From Rhodospirillaceae bacterium (GTDB lineage: Bacteria; Pseudomonadota; Alphaproteobacteria; Rhodospirillales; Rhodospirillaceae): a DNA stretch of 5,777 nt. Location: contig NZGX01000027.1 in the NCBI GenBank assembly GCA_002691085.1, forward strand, positions 1-5,777, read 5' to 3'. How positions within the stretch are numbered: position 1 is the first letter of the stretch; every line of letters starts with the position of its first letter. The notes beneath the pieces are model-generated. The model made no database searches, had not been told where the DNA came from, and saw only the letters and a program-made list of their open reading frames with translations. A program made the translations under genes and the position numbers. Below, piece by piece: positions 1-5,221 of this stretch.

Positions 1-10
1 TTAATACGCT

Positions 11-20
11 AGGGGAAAGG
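11..20 (+). promoter_or_regulatory. Ribosome binding site supporting the TTG start of the HIT gene
   Basis: The purine run AGGGGAAAGG ends 10 bases before TTG at 31. A second AAAGG (25-29) is too close, leaving only 1 base. The run is Shine-Dalgarno-like rather than a perfect GGAGG, but it agrees with the only available start codon in the frame. Confidence 0.5.
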
Positions 21-30
21 AAATAAAGGT

Positions 31-390
31 TTGTTTAAGTACAATAAGGAAAATATTTTTTCAAAAATATTAGATGGTGAAATACCAAATAATACTATTT
101 ATGAAAATGAATATGTACTCGCTTTTGAGGACATTAACCCTCAGAGTCCAGTCCATGCACTTCTTATTCCAAAAGGAGAATATACTTCGATGAGTGACTT
201 CTCAGAAAATGCCTCTGATAAAGAAATATTATTTTTCATTAGGGCAATATCAAAAATAACTAAAATTAAGGATATAAATGAAACCGGTTTTAGAATTATT
301 GCCAATTCAGGGCCCGATTCTCTGCAAGAAGTGCCGCATCTTCATTTTCACATAGTTGGTGGACGTAAGTTGGGTTCTATTCTTCCATGA
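31..390 (+). CDS. HIT-family (histidine triad) nucleotide-binding protein, HinT-like
   Basis: This 119-residue protein is a full-length HIT protein. Family members bind purine nucleotides and hydrolyse AMP-linked phosphoramidates in the cytoplasm; the natural substrate in bacteria is usually unknown. The histidine triad HLHFH is at residues 103-107 (catalytic His at 107, then IVGG). Other family landmarks are NIFSKILDGEIP near the N-terminus (8-19), FEDINPQSPVH (32-42) with the LLIPK strand, and IIANSG (89-94). The start is a TTG. In this frame a TAG lies at 10-12, and no ATG or GTG occurs between it and the conserved N-terminal strand, so TTG at 31 is the only standard start; it is preceded by purine-rich AGGGGAAAGG (11-20). 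The gene converges on gshB with a 14-base gap. It is probably the last gene of an operon entering from the left; what precedes it cannot be seen. Family assignment is firm, exact substrate unknown. Confidence 0.93.
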   Translation: MFKYNKENIFSKILDGEIPNNTIYENEYVLAFEDINPQSPVHALLIPKGEYTSMSDFSENASDKEILFFIRAISKITKIKDINETGFRIIANSGPDSLQEVPHLHFHIVGGRKLGSILP

Positions 391-404
391 GAAAATATAA
401 ATTG

Positions 405-1349
405 TTAAATTTTTTTCTCTAAATTATTCCAAAATAGCTTTTCAACTTGTATGCCGTCGAAGCGATTGATTTCTTGTATTCCTGTTGGGGAGGTAACATT
501 AATTTCAGTTAAAAAGTTTCCTATTACATCAATACCCGCAAAAAAGAGTCCTCTATTTCTTAATTCATCTCCAATGGCCTCACATATTGATTTGTCTACA
601 TCATTTAATTCTATTTTTTCTGCCTGACCACCTACATGCATATTTGACCTTGCTTCACCCTTTGGGGGTATTCTATTTATTGCACCTATAGGATGTCCAT
701 CAATTAAAATTATTCTTTTATCTCCTAAGCGAACTTCGGGTATATACTCTTGGACTATTAGTGGCTCTTGAGAAAAGGACGTAAAGAATTCTATTAACGA
801 CGATAAATTCTCATCATCAGCAGTTAGATGAAAAACTCCAGAACCACCATTGCCGTATAGTGGTTTAACAATTATATCTTTGTACAAGCTTCTAAAATTC
901 TTAATTTCATTGAAGTCAGAAGAGATTAACGTTGACGGGATGAAATCTTTAAAATTAGTTACGAGTAATTTTTCCGGTGAATTTCTTACGCCAGTTGGGT
1001 CATTTATTACAAGTGTTTTATTTGTAATTTTTTCTAATAAATATGTTGCTGTAATATAGGACATATTAAATGGCGGGTCTTGTCTCATCAAAACTATATC
1101 CATATCCTCAAGGTCAATATAGGTTTGTTCTCCTAATAAAATATTTTTATGATTATTATAGTTAATTCTAAGAACATTTGCTCGAGCAATTAGCTTATTG
1201 TTTCGCAGTGATAGGGACGAAGGGGTATAATGGAAAAGCCTATAATTTCTTTTTTTTGCTTCTAAAGCAATTAAGTAAGTGGAGTCACATTGTAAATCAA
1301 TACTCTCAACGGGATCCATTTGGATTGCTACTGATAAACTCATCATCAT
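405..1349 (-). CDS. gshB: Glutathione synthetase (ATP-grasp ligase)
   Basis: GshB joins gamma-glutamylcysteine and glycine using ATP, the second step of glutathione synthesis, in the cytoplasm. The 314-residue length matches the family (E. coli about 316). The N-terminal prokaryotic glutathione synthetase domain has the VAIQMDP strand (7-13) and MRQDPPF (88-94). The ATP-grasp domain follows, with SPEKLL (124-129), IIVKPLYGNGGSGV (159-172, ATP lysine and glycine-rich loop), GDKRIILIDG (209-218), the RIPPKGE...VGG region (226-241) and the metal/ATP-binding TEINVTSPTG (281-290). No key residue appears missing. Three ATGs lie in tandem (1349, 1346, 1343). The only SD-like element, GAAAG, is 1, 4 and 7 bases from them, so the third ATG may be the one used (312 residues). 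The gene is last in the rsmI-BON-gshB operon, 22 bases after the BON stop. The first-step enzyme, GshA, is not in the window. Confidence 0.96.
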   Translation of the reverse strand: MMMSLSVAIQMDPVESIDLQCDSTYLIALEAKKRNYRLFHYTPSSLSLRNNKLIARANVLRINYNNHKNILLGEQTYIDLEDMDIVLMRQDPPFNMSYITATYLLEKITNKTLVINDPTGVRNSPEKLLVTNFKDFIPSTLISSDFNEIKNFRSLYKDIIVKPLYGNGGSGVFHLTADDENLSSLIEFFTSFSQEPLIVQEYIPEVRLGDKRIILIDGHPIGAINRIPPKGEARSNMHVGGQAEKIELNDVDKSICEAIGDELRNRGLFFAGIDVIGNFLTEINVTSPTGIQEINRFDGIQVEKLFWNNLEKKI

Positions 1350-1371
1350 TCTTTCATTATTTTATTTGATC

Positions 1372-1938
1372 TCAATTATAATGAAATTTTGTTATTATGT
1401 TATAATTAATTCCCATTGAGATCGCATGTTTTACAGTTTTTGATTCCTCTATCGAAGAATAAGGCCTCCCAAATAAATAAATATCGTAATTTACAGCTTC
1501 TATTGAATAATTCATTTCATTTACATCGGGGTCTTCTAAAAGTCTTTGTAATATCTGATCTGATAAAGAATGTTCCCTGTTATCATTATGAATAAATACT
1601 TTACTTTTCACACTCTTTATTCCGGGCTGGAGCCAGATAATGTTTATAAGCTCAAGGTAATCATTAACATTTTTTAAGCTACCATTAATGAGGATATTGT
1701 TATCTATAGAAGTAATATTAAGCTTAGAGAAAGAAACATTATTTTCATTGATCAGTGCTCTAATAATTTTTAGTTCAGTTATTTTATCTATAGAATTATT
1801 TTGTATAACTTTTTGTTCTTCTGTATTTACTGCTATAGCTACACCTGTACCCATTAGAAAATCTCCTGGGGTTGGCGTGCAGGCACAAAGGGTAAATATT
1901 GAAAGAATTAAAAAATAAGATCTTAACTTTTTTATCAT
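1372..1938 (-). CDS. BON-domain outer-membrane lipoprotein (DolP/YraP-like)
   Basis: This 188-residue predicted lipoprotein has a basic N-terminus (MIKKLR), a hydrophobic segment (8-17) and a lipobox Leu-Cys-Ala-Cys with the lipidated Cys at 20. After a short linker it has two weakly conserved BON modules, roughly 50-118 and 123-188. The second contains NYSIEAVNYDIYLFG, matching the strand-turn-strand of alphaproteobacterial BON proteins (usually with VNG at the turn). The E. coli relative DolP binds anionic phospholipid at the outer membrane and supports envelope integrity; the same role here is inference. The start overlaps the rsmI stop as ATGA, and there is no strong SD, so translation is probably coupled to rsmI. 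The position matches that of BON proteins near rsmI/gshB in other alphaproteobacteria as I recall them. The lipoprotein call is firm; BON is likely but divergent. Confidence 0.8.
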   Translation of the reverse strand: MIKKLRSYFLILSIFTLCACTPTPGDFLMGTGVAIAVNTEEQKVIQNNSIDKITELKIIRALINENNVSFSKLNITSIDNNILINGSLKNVNDYLELINIIWLQPGIKSVKSKVFIHNDNREHSLSDQILQRLLEDPDVNEMNYSIEAVNYDIYLFGRPYSSIEESKTVKHAISMGINYNIITKFHYN

Positions 1939-2924
1939 TTAAGTTTGTCTTTCTTTAATTCTACTGCTCGGTTATAGATCATTCTCTTTGGGAGCCCCGT
2001 CTTATTCTTTATTATATCTACCGCTTTTTTGAGAGAGTAATTATTTAGGCCTTCTATAATTGTATTATCAAGTTTATCAATATTATAATTATCTTCAAAG
2101 TTACTTTCTCTCGATACTACAATAGTTATCTCCCCTTTCGGAGTTAAATTATTTTTGCACTTACTTATGTAATAAGATAAAGAACCACGGAATATTTCCT
2201 CATGTATTTTTGTTAACTCTCGTGCAACAGCAATTTTCCTCTCCCCGAATGAAGATAGTATTTCTTTTAAAGTAGAAATTAAATTACGGCCTGAGACGAA
2301 TATCACAATAGTTGCATTTGATTGTGATAATTCAAATAATTTCTTATTACGTGAAGATTTCTTTATTGGTAAAAACCCTATAAATGTGACTGGCGAAGGC
2401 TCAATGCCAGACGCAACTAGTGCTGAAACAAATGCAGTGGGCCCTGGGATGGAGAAGACTTCTAATTCTCTTTTTATGCATTCTTTAACTAATTTGAAGC
2501 CAGGATCAGAAATAAGGGGCGTGCCTGCGTCACTCACAAGTGCAATAAGCTTATTTTCTGAAATAAGCTTAATAATTTTATGCCGAACCTTTAAGTTGCT
2601 GTTTTCATTGTAGGATATTATCGAGTTTTTGATCTGAAAATAATTTAATAACTTTCTGGTTACCCTTGTGTCCTCAGCTGCAATAAGGTCAGCCGAATTA
2701 AGTATTATAAGGGACCTTAATGATACATCCATTAAATTTCCGATTGGTGTGGAAAGAATATAAAGCCCTGGGATTAATTTTTGATTAAAATTTAGATTAG
2801 ATAGATCAGGCAGTTGCCTTATATTAGATTCACTATTAGCATGCTCTATAACTTTGCTATTCTGCTTCTTTTCTAAGCCGAGGCTAAAAGGGGGGATTGA
2901 TGAGATTTTGGCTTTTTTTGCCAT
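1935..2924 (-). CDS. rsmI: 16S rRNA (cytidine(1402)-2'-O)-methyltransferase
   Basis: RsmI methylates the 2'-OH of C1402 in the decoding centre of 16S rRNA using S-adenosylmethionine. The tetrapyrrole-methylase fold motifs are present in order: STPIGNL (58-64), AAEDTR (82-87), ALVSDAGTPLISDPG (128-142), IPGPTA (159-164), FIGFLP (181-186), ARELTKIHEE (234-243) and KGEI (263-266), then a C-terminal helical domain (about 283-325). Two things are odd. The family's FYE-x-x-x-R segment reads IFVSGRN (208-214), so the Tyr, Glu and Arg are replaced. There is also an N-terminal extension of about 50 residues before GLYILSTPIG, rich in Lys, Ser and Asn. No ATG, GTG or TTG lies between residue 1 and the domain, so the ATG at 2924 is the likely start although no SD precedes it. 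It is first in the rsmI-BON-gshB operon, and its 5' end overlaps that of the LppC gene on the other strand by 25 bp. Confidence 0.95.
   Translation of the reverse strand: MAKKAKISSIPPFSLGLEKKQNSKVIEHANSESNIRQLPDLSNLNFNQKLIPGLYILSTPIGNLMDVSLRSLIILNSADLIAAEDTRVTRKLLNYFQIKNSIISYNENSNLKVRHKIIKLISENKLIALVSDAGTPLISDPGFKLVKECIKRELEVFSIPGPTAFVSALVASGIEPSPVTFIGFLPIKKSSRNKKLFELSQSNATIVIFVSGRNLISTLKEILSSFGERKIAVARELTKIHEEIFRGSLSYYISKCKNNLTPKGEITIVVSRESNFEDNYNIDKLDNTIIEGLNNYSLKKAVDIIKNKTGLPKRMIYNRAVELKKDKLK
2890..2895 (+). promoter_or_regulatory. Ribosome binding site of the LppC gene, deciding ATG 2900 over TTG 2897
   Basis: A run of six G after AAAA (AAAAGGGGGG) ends 4 bases before ATG 2900 but only 1 base before the in-frame TTG at 2897. 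The ATG is therefore the better start. The site lies within the rsmI coding sequence on the opposite strand. Confidence 0.55.
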
Positions 2925-4270
2925 TGGTTTTATTTTTTAATATTATTTTGGGTTCTTGTTCTGGTGACACTGTAACACGTCTAACTGATGATTTAAAAGA
3001 TGTAAAAATCCAAAACAGTAATGAAATAAGCGTATCAGATTTTAATAATAAATTTATTGAAGTACCTGATAAGCAGAGCCTAGATTCTTTATCTAGTTTC
3101 AGTCTTTATGATGTAAAGAAGGATGTTAATAAGCTTAGAAAAATAGTTAATGTAGCAATATTACTTCCGCTAAGTGGACCATCAGCAGACATTGGCCAAA
3201 GTATATTGTCTTCTGCCACTATGGCAATGTTTGATATTGCTGATAATTATTTTAGATTACTTCCTTATGATACCCAAGGAACACCTGAGGGTGCAAGAAG
3301 GGCCTCTGAGCAAGCTATTGAAGATGGGGCCATGCTGATTCTTGGACCTGTTTTCTCAAGTTCTGCCAAGGCAATTACTCCTTATGTAAGGCAGTCTGAT
3401 TTAGTAATGATACCCTTTACAACTGACCCGACTGTTGCAAGGCCTGGAATATTTATCCTGGGCTTTTTGGTTCATGAACAAGTAAGAAGAATTATTAACT
3501 TTGGTATTTCGCAGGATATCTATCGTTATGCTGTTTTAGCCCCAGGAACGCCATATGGCGAAACGGTAGTAGATACAGCCCAGCAAGTTATCCAACAAGC
3601 AGGCGCTCAGCTGGCAAAAATTGCATATTATGACCCAAATGGCTCAAACTTAAATGAAGTAGTGAGGAGCTTTGCAGATTATGACCGTAGGCATAATTTG
3701 CTTAAGAAGCAAAGAGAGCTTTTGGAAGACAAAGACGACCCTGTTTCCTTAGCAGCATTAAAGAGGCTTGAGCAACTAGACACAATTGGCGATGTTCCGT
3801 ACGATGCTATTTTAATACCTGAGAGCGGGGGTCGTTTAACGGAAGTTGCCGCGCTCTTACCTTTTTACGATGTTGATCCTGGTAGGGTGCAACTAATGGG
3901 AACTCTCTTATGGCATATTTCTGGATTAGGGAAAGAGCCGTCTTTGGTTGGTGGATGGTATCCGGCGCCATCACCAAAACAAAATTTAGATTTTTACAAT
4001 AGGTTTAAGGAAATATATGGTTATAAACCCCCGGCTATATCAACTCATGGATATGATGCTGTTGCCTTGGCTTCGATTTTATCAAGGAATCAAAGTGCTG
4101 ATCCATTTAATCAGAAAAACTTTTCCTCTTCAAATGGCTTTTCAGGTGTGGACGGTGTATTTAGATTTACAAAGACAGGTCTCTCAGAAAGAGGTTTTGC
4201 AATTCTTGAGGTAACTAGAGATTCTGCAGCAATAATAGACACTGCTCCATTAACTTTTGAGGAAAAATAA
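2900..4270 (+). CDS. LppC-family periplasmic lipoprotein (penicillin-binding protein activator, type I periplasmic-binding fold)
   Basis: This 456-residue lipoprotein has a hydrophobic signal (residues 4-17) and lipobox Leu-Gly-Ser-Cys with Cys20 lipidated. A variable linker to about residue 80 leads into a type I periplasmic-binding fold: VNVAILLPLSGPSADIG (from about 83), DTQGTPEGA (124-132), LILGPVFSSSAKAI (146-159), PGTPYGE (215-221), PYDAILIPESG (300-310), VGGWYPAPSP (350-359), THGYDAVALA (382-391) and GVDGVFRF (416-423). A charged helical insert (about 260-292) is typical of alphaproteobacterial members. In E. coli the LppC protein LpoA activates PBP1A; this protein lacks LpoA's long N-terminal TPR region, so PBP activation here is inference, and an amino-acid-type ligand-binding role remains possible. 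ATG 2900 is chosen over TTG 2897 from SD spacing. It is divergent from rsmI, with starts overlapping by 25 bp, and its stop is 1 base from the convergent SYLF gene. Codon usage in the core is more GC-rich than in the rsmI-BON-gshB operon. Confidence 0.92.
   Translation: MRFWLFLPLVLFFNIILGSCSGDTVTRLTDDLKDVKIQNSNEISVSDFNNKFIEVPDKQSLDSLSSFSLYDVKKDVNKLRKIVNVAILLPLSGPSADIGQSILSSATMAMFDIADNYFRLLPYDTQGTPEGARRASEQAIEDGAMLILGPVFSSSAKAITPYVRQSDLVMIPFTTDPTVARPGIFILGFLVHEQVRRIINFGISQDIYRYAVLAPGTPYGETVVDTAQQVIQQAGAQLAKIAYYDPNGSNLNEVVRSFADYDRRHNLLKKQRELLEDKDDPVSLAALKRLEQLDTIGDVPYDAILIPESGGRLTEVAALLPFYDVDPGRVQLMGTLLWHISGLGKEPSLVGGWYPAPSPKQNLDFYNRFKEIYGYKPPAISTHGYDAVALASILSRNQSADPFNQKNFSSSNGFSGVDGVFRFTKTGLSERGFAILEVTRDSAAIIDTAPLTFEEK
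2942..2970 (-). promoter_or_regulatory. Candidate promoter for the rsmI operon, inside the LppC coding sequence
   Basis: Reading the minus strand, GTGTCA (2970-2965; 4 of 6 to TTGACA) is followed after 17 bases by AATAAT (2947-2942; 5 of 6 to TATAAT). Transcription would begin near 2935, giving a leader of only about ten bases before ATG 2924. That agrees with the absence of any Shine-Dalgarno sequence there. It is a visual match in AT-rich DNA, so it is tentative. Confidence 0.3.
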
Positions 4271-4271
4271 A

Positions 4272-4982
4272 CTATTTGACTTGAGGGGACGAATAGTAAA
4301 TTTCAGAAGTGAGTGCATTCCTTAATCTTTCAGCGTAAACTAAACTACTTCTGGAAATAATAGAGCTTGGGTTTGAATCCCCGACCCCGTATACAGCTGC
4401 ATTCAAATCCTTACGGGGGCTAATTATGCTACCTTCAAAACCCCCTCCTGCAAACAAACCTGCATTTCTTGAGTAAGCCACAATGTCTCTACCAATATTT
4501 GTTGTGGTCGCCCCTTCAACACCAACCCCCGCTGGTCCTACGCTAATGCCAACATTTGCACCAATCTTAAACTTATCATCAATAACTGCCTGCATACCTC
4601 TAGAGGTTAGAATTAGAAACATTACCTCTGAAGATTGCATGCCCAACTGAAGACCTAAGGAGCCAGAGGTCATTCTATAGAAAGCAGGATCACTAAATCC
4701 CCCAGTCTTATCTCTTTTAAGCAATACACCATCACCATAGCTGCCTCCCAAAAATATACCTACCTTATAATAAGAGGGAATAATTAAAACGCCTCTTGCT
4801 TTTTTGAGGGCATTTTCTAATTTAGGCGAAGGCATATTTTCTTCTCTTATGCGCTCTATAGAAACAACTGCTTCATCTATTATAATTCTAGCTTTTCTTG
4901 TTGGGTCCTCAGATAGGCTTGTTTTAGGTAGCAAAATTAGAAATAGTAAGAAAATACTAGGAAGCTTAATTTTTCCTGACAT
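4272..4982 (-). CDS. Exported YSC84/SYLF-domain (lipid-binding) protein
   Basis: This 236-residue protein carries a Sec signal peptide: basic start (MSGKIK), hydrophobic core 8-18 and a likely cleavage after Ser-Leu-Ser at residue 24, predicting a periplasmic location. A helical stretch (28-62) leads into the SYLF/YSC84 domain: KKARGVLIIPSYYKVGIFLGG (60-80), GDGVLL (83-88), GFSDPAFYRMTSGSLGLQLG (95-114), IGANVGISVGPAGVGVEG (140-157), IVAYSRNAGLFAGGGFEGSII (167-187) and DLNAAVYG (192-199). In eukaryotic members this domain binds phosphoinositides and actin; the role of bacterial ones is unknown, with lipid or membrane binding assumed. The start is supported by GGAGG 6 bases upstream. It is convergent with LppC (1-base gap, no visible terminator) and divergent from the UDP-glucuronate decarboxylase gene, so it is probably monocistronic. 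The family call is firm; a specific function cannot be given. Confidence 0.92.
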   Translation of the reverse strand: MSGKIKLPSIFLLFLILLPKTSLSEDPTRKARIIIDEAVVSIERIREENMPSPKLENALKKARGVLIIPSYYKVGIFLGGSYGDGVLLKRDKTGGFSDPAFYRMTSGSLGLQLGMQSSEVMFLILTSRGMQAVIDDKFKIGANVGISVGPAGVGVEGATTTNIGRDIVAYSRNAGLFAGGGFEGSIISPRKDLNAAVYGVGDSNPSSIISRSSLVYAERLRNALTSEIYYSSPQVK

Positions 4983-4988
4983 GTATAA

Positions 4989-4993
4989 CCTCC
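4989..4993 (-). promoter_or_regulatory. Strong ribosome binding site of the SYLF-domain gene
   Basis: On the minus strand GGAGG (extended GGAGGTT) stands 6 bases before ATG 4982. It fixes the start and places the signal peptide at the very N-terminus. Confidence 0.75.
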
Positions 4994-5005
4994 AAACAGC
5001 TTTAA

Positions 5006-5035
5006 TTGACAGATATACCTATAGAGTTTGTTAAT
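5006..5035 (+). promoter_or_regulatory. Candidate promoter toward the UDP-glucuronate decarboxylase gene
   Basis: A perfect TTGACA (5006-5011) is followed after 18 bases by GTTAAT (5030-5035; 4 of 6). Transcription would start near 5042 and leave a leader of about 180 bases that includes the inverted repeat at 5072-5097. The -10 is poor. A closer alternative is TAAAAT (5186-5191), which has no good -35. This is tentative. Confidence 0.25.
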
Positions 5036-5042
5036 TCATACT

Positions 5043-5073
5043 ATTATTGCATAAAAATCCTAGTAAATATCAA
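5043..5073 (-). promoter_or_regulatory. Candidate promoter of the SYLF-domain gene
   Basis: On the minus strand TTGATA (5073-5068; 5 of 6) is followed after 19 bases by AATAAT (5048-5043; 5 of 6), with TG one base upstream of the -10 hexamer, as in extended -10 promoters. The predicted start is near 5036, with a leader of about 50 bases. The -35 hexamer touches the left arm of the inverted repeat at 5072-5097. The spacing is longer than ideal, so this is tentative. Confidence 0.3.
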
Positions 5074-5097
5074 ATTTTATTTATTGAAATAAAATTT
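5072..5097. repeat. Perfect 11-bp inverted repeat, 4-base loop, AT-only arms
   Basis: AAATTTTATTT (5072-5082), loop ATTG, AAATAAAATTT (5087-5097). The arms are exactly complementary and contain no G or C. It lies in the middle of the divergent intergenic region between the SYLF gene and the UDP-glucuronate decarboxylase gene. There is no T-run after either arm and no gene end nearby, so a terminator is unlikely. A protein-binding dyad or a leader hairpin fits better. No known regulator consensus is recognised. Confidence 0.6.
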
Positions 5098-5206
5098 AGA
5101 GGTTTAGAATAAAACATACATATTAATTTGTTAAGTTTATACTTGTAGACATATTAAAATCATCGTCTTAGTTTGTTAGACTGTTTAAAATAAATCTTAT
5201 TTATAT

Positions 5207-5214
5207 AGGAGGGG
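5207..5214 (+). promoter_or_regulatory. Strong ribosome binding site that selects TTG 5222
   Basis: AGGAGGGG ends 7 bases before TTG 5222. The later in-frame GTG (5231) and ATG (5234) lie 16 and 19 bases away, too far for normal initiation. A small AT hairpin (5190-5195 with 5199-5204) sits just upstream. Confidence 0.7.
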
Positions 5215-5221
5215 AAAAATT

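Larger units (their letters stand above)
5027..5178 (+). repeat. Three direct copies of TTTGTTA in the divergent intergenic region
   Basis: Copies are at 5027-5033, 5127-5133 and 5172-5178, all in the same orientation and flanked by AG or AA on the left. Spacing is 100 and 45 bases. It could be an iterated regulator site, but a 7-mer in AT-rich DNA can recur by chance. The first copy overlaps the candidate -10 of the rightward promoter. Confidence 0.25.

Noticed and set aside
1..26. Possible tail of an upstream gene, reading Asn-Thr-Leu-Gly-Glu-Arg-Lys then TAA (24-26)
   Set aside because: Only seven codons are visible and no family can be recognised. In some alphaproteobacteria a HIT gene follows the histidine operon (hisE), but nothing here can confirm that.
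389..419. GAGAAAA (389-395) complementary to TTTTCTC (413-419), a possible bidirectional terminator between the HIT gene and gshB
   Set aside because: The stem is short and AT-rich with a 17-base loop, and the T-run is part of the right arm rather than after it. Too weak to call.
850..1369. Two plus-strand open frames (850-1059 and 1178-1369) opposite gshB
   Set aside because: gshB is conserved throughout this region. These frames have no SD and no recognisable protein features, only hydrophobic runs from AT-rich antisense codons.
4804..5034. Plus-strand open frame of 76 codons running into the divergent intergenic region
   Set aside because: Most of it is antisense to the signal peptide and N-terminal helix of the SYLF gene, and it has no SD or recognisable domain.
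5123..5134. TTAA-N4-TTAA, considered as a CtrA binding site
   Set aside because: CtrA sites are TTAA-N7-TTAA; the spacing here is 4, and TTAA is common in AT-rich DNA.
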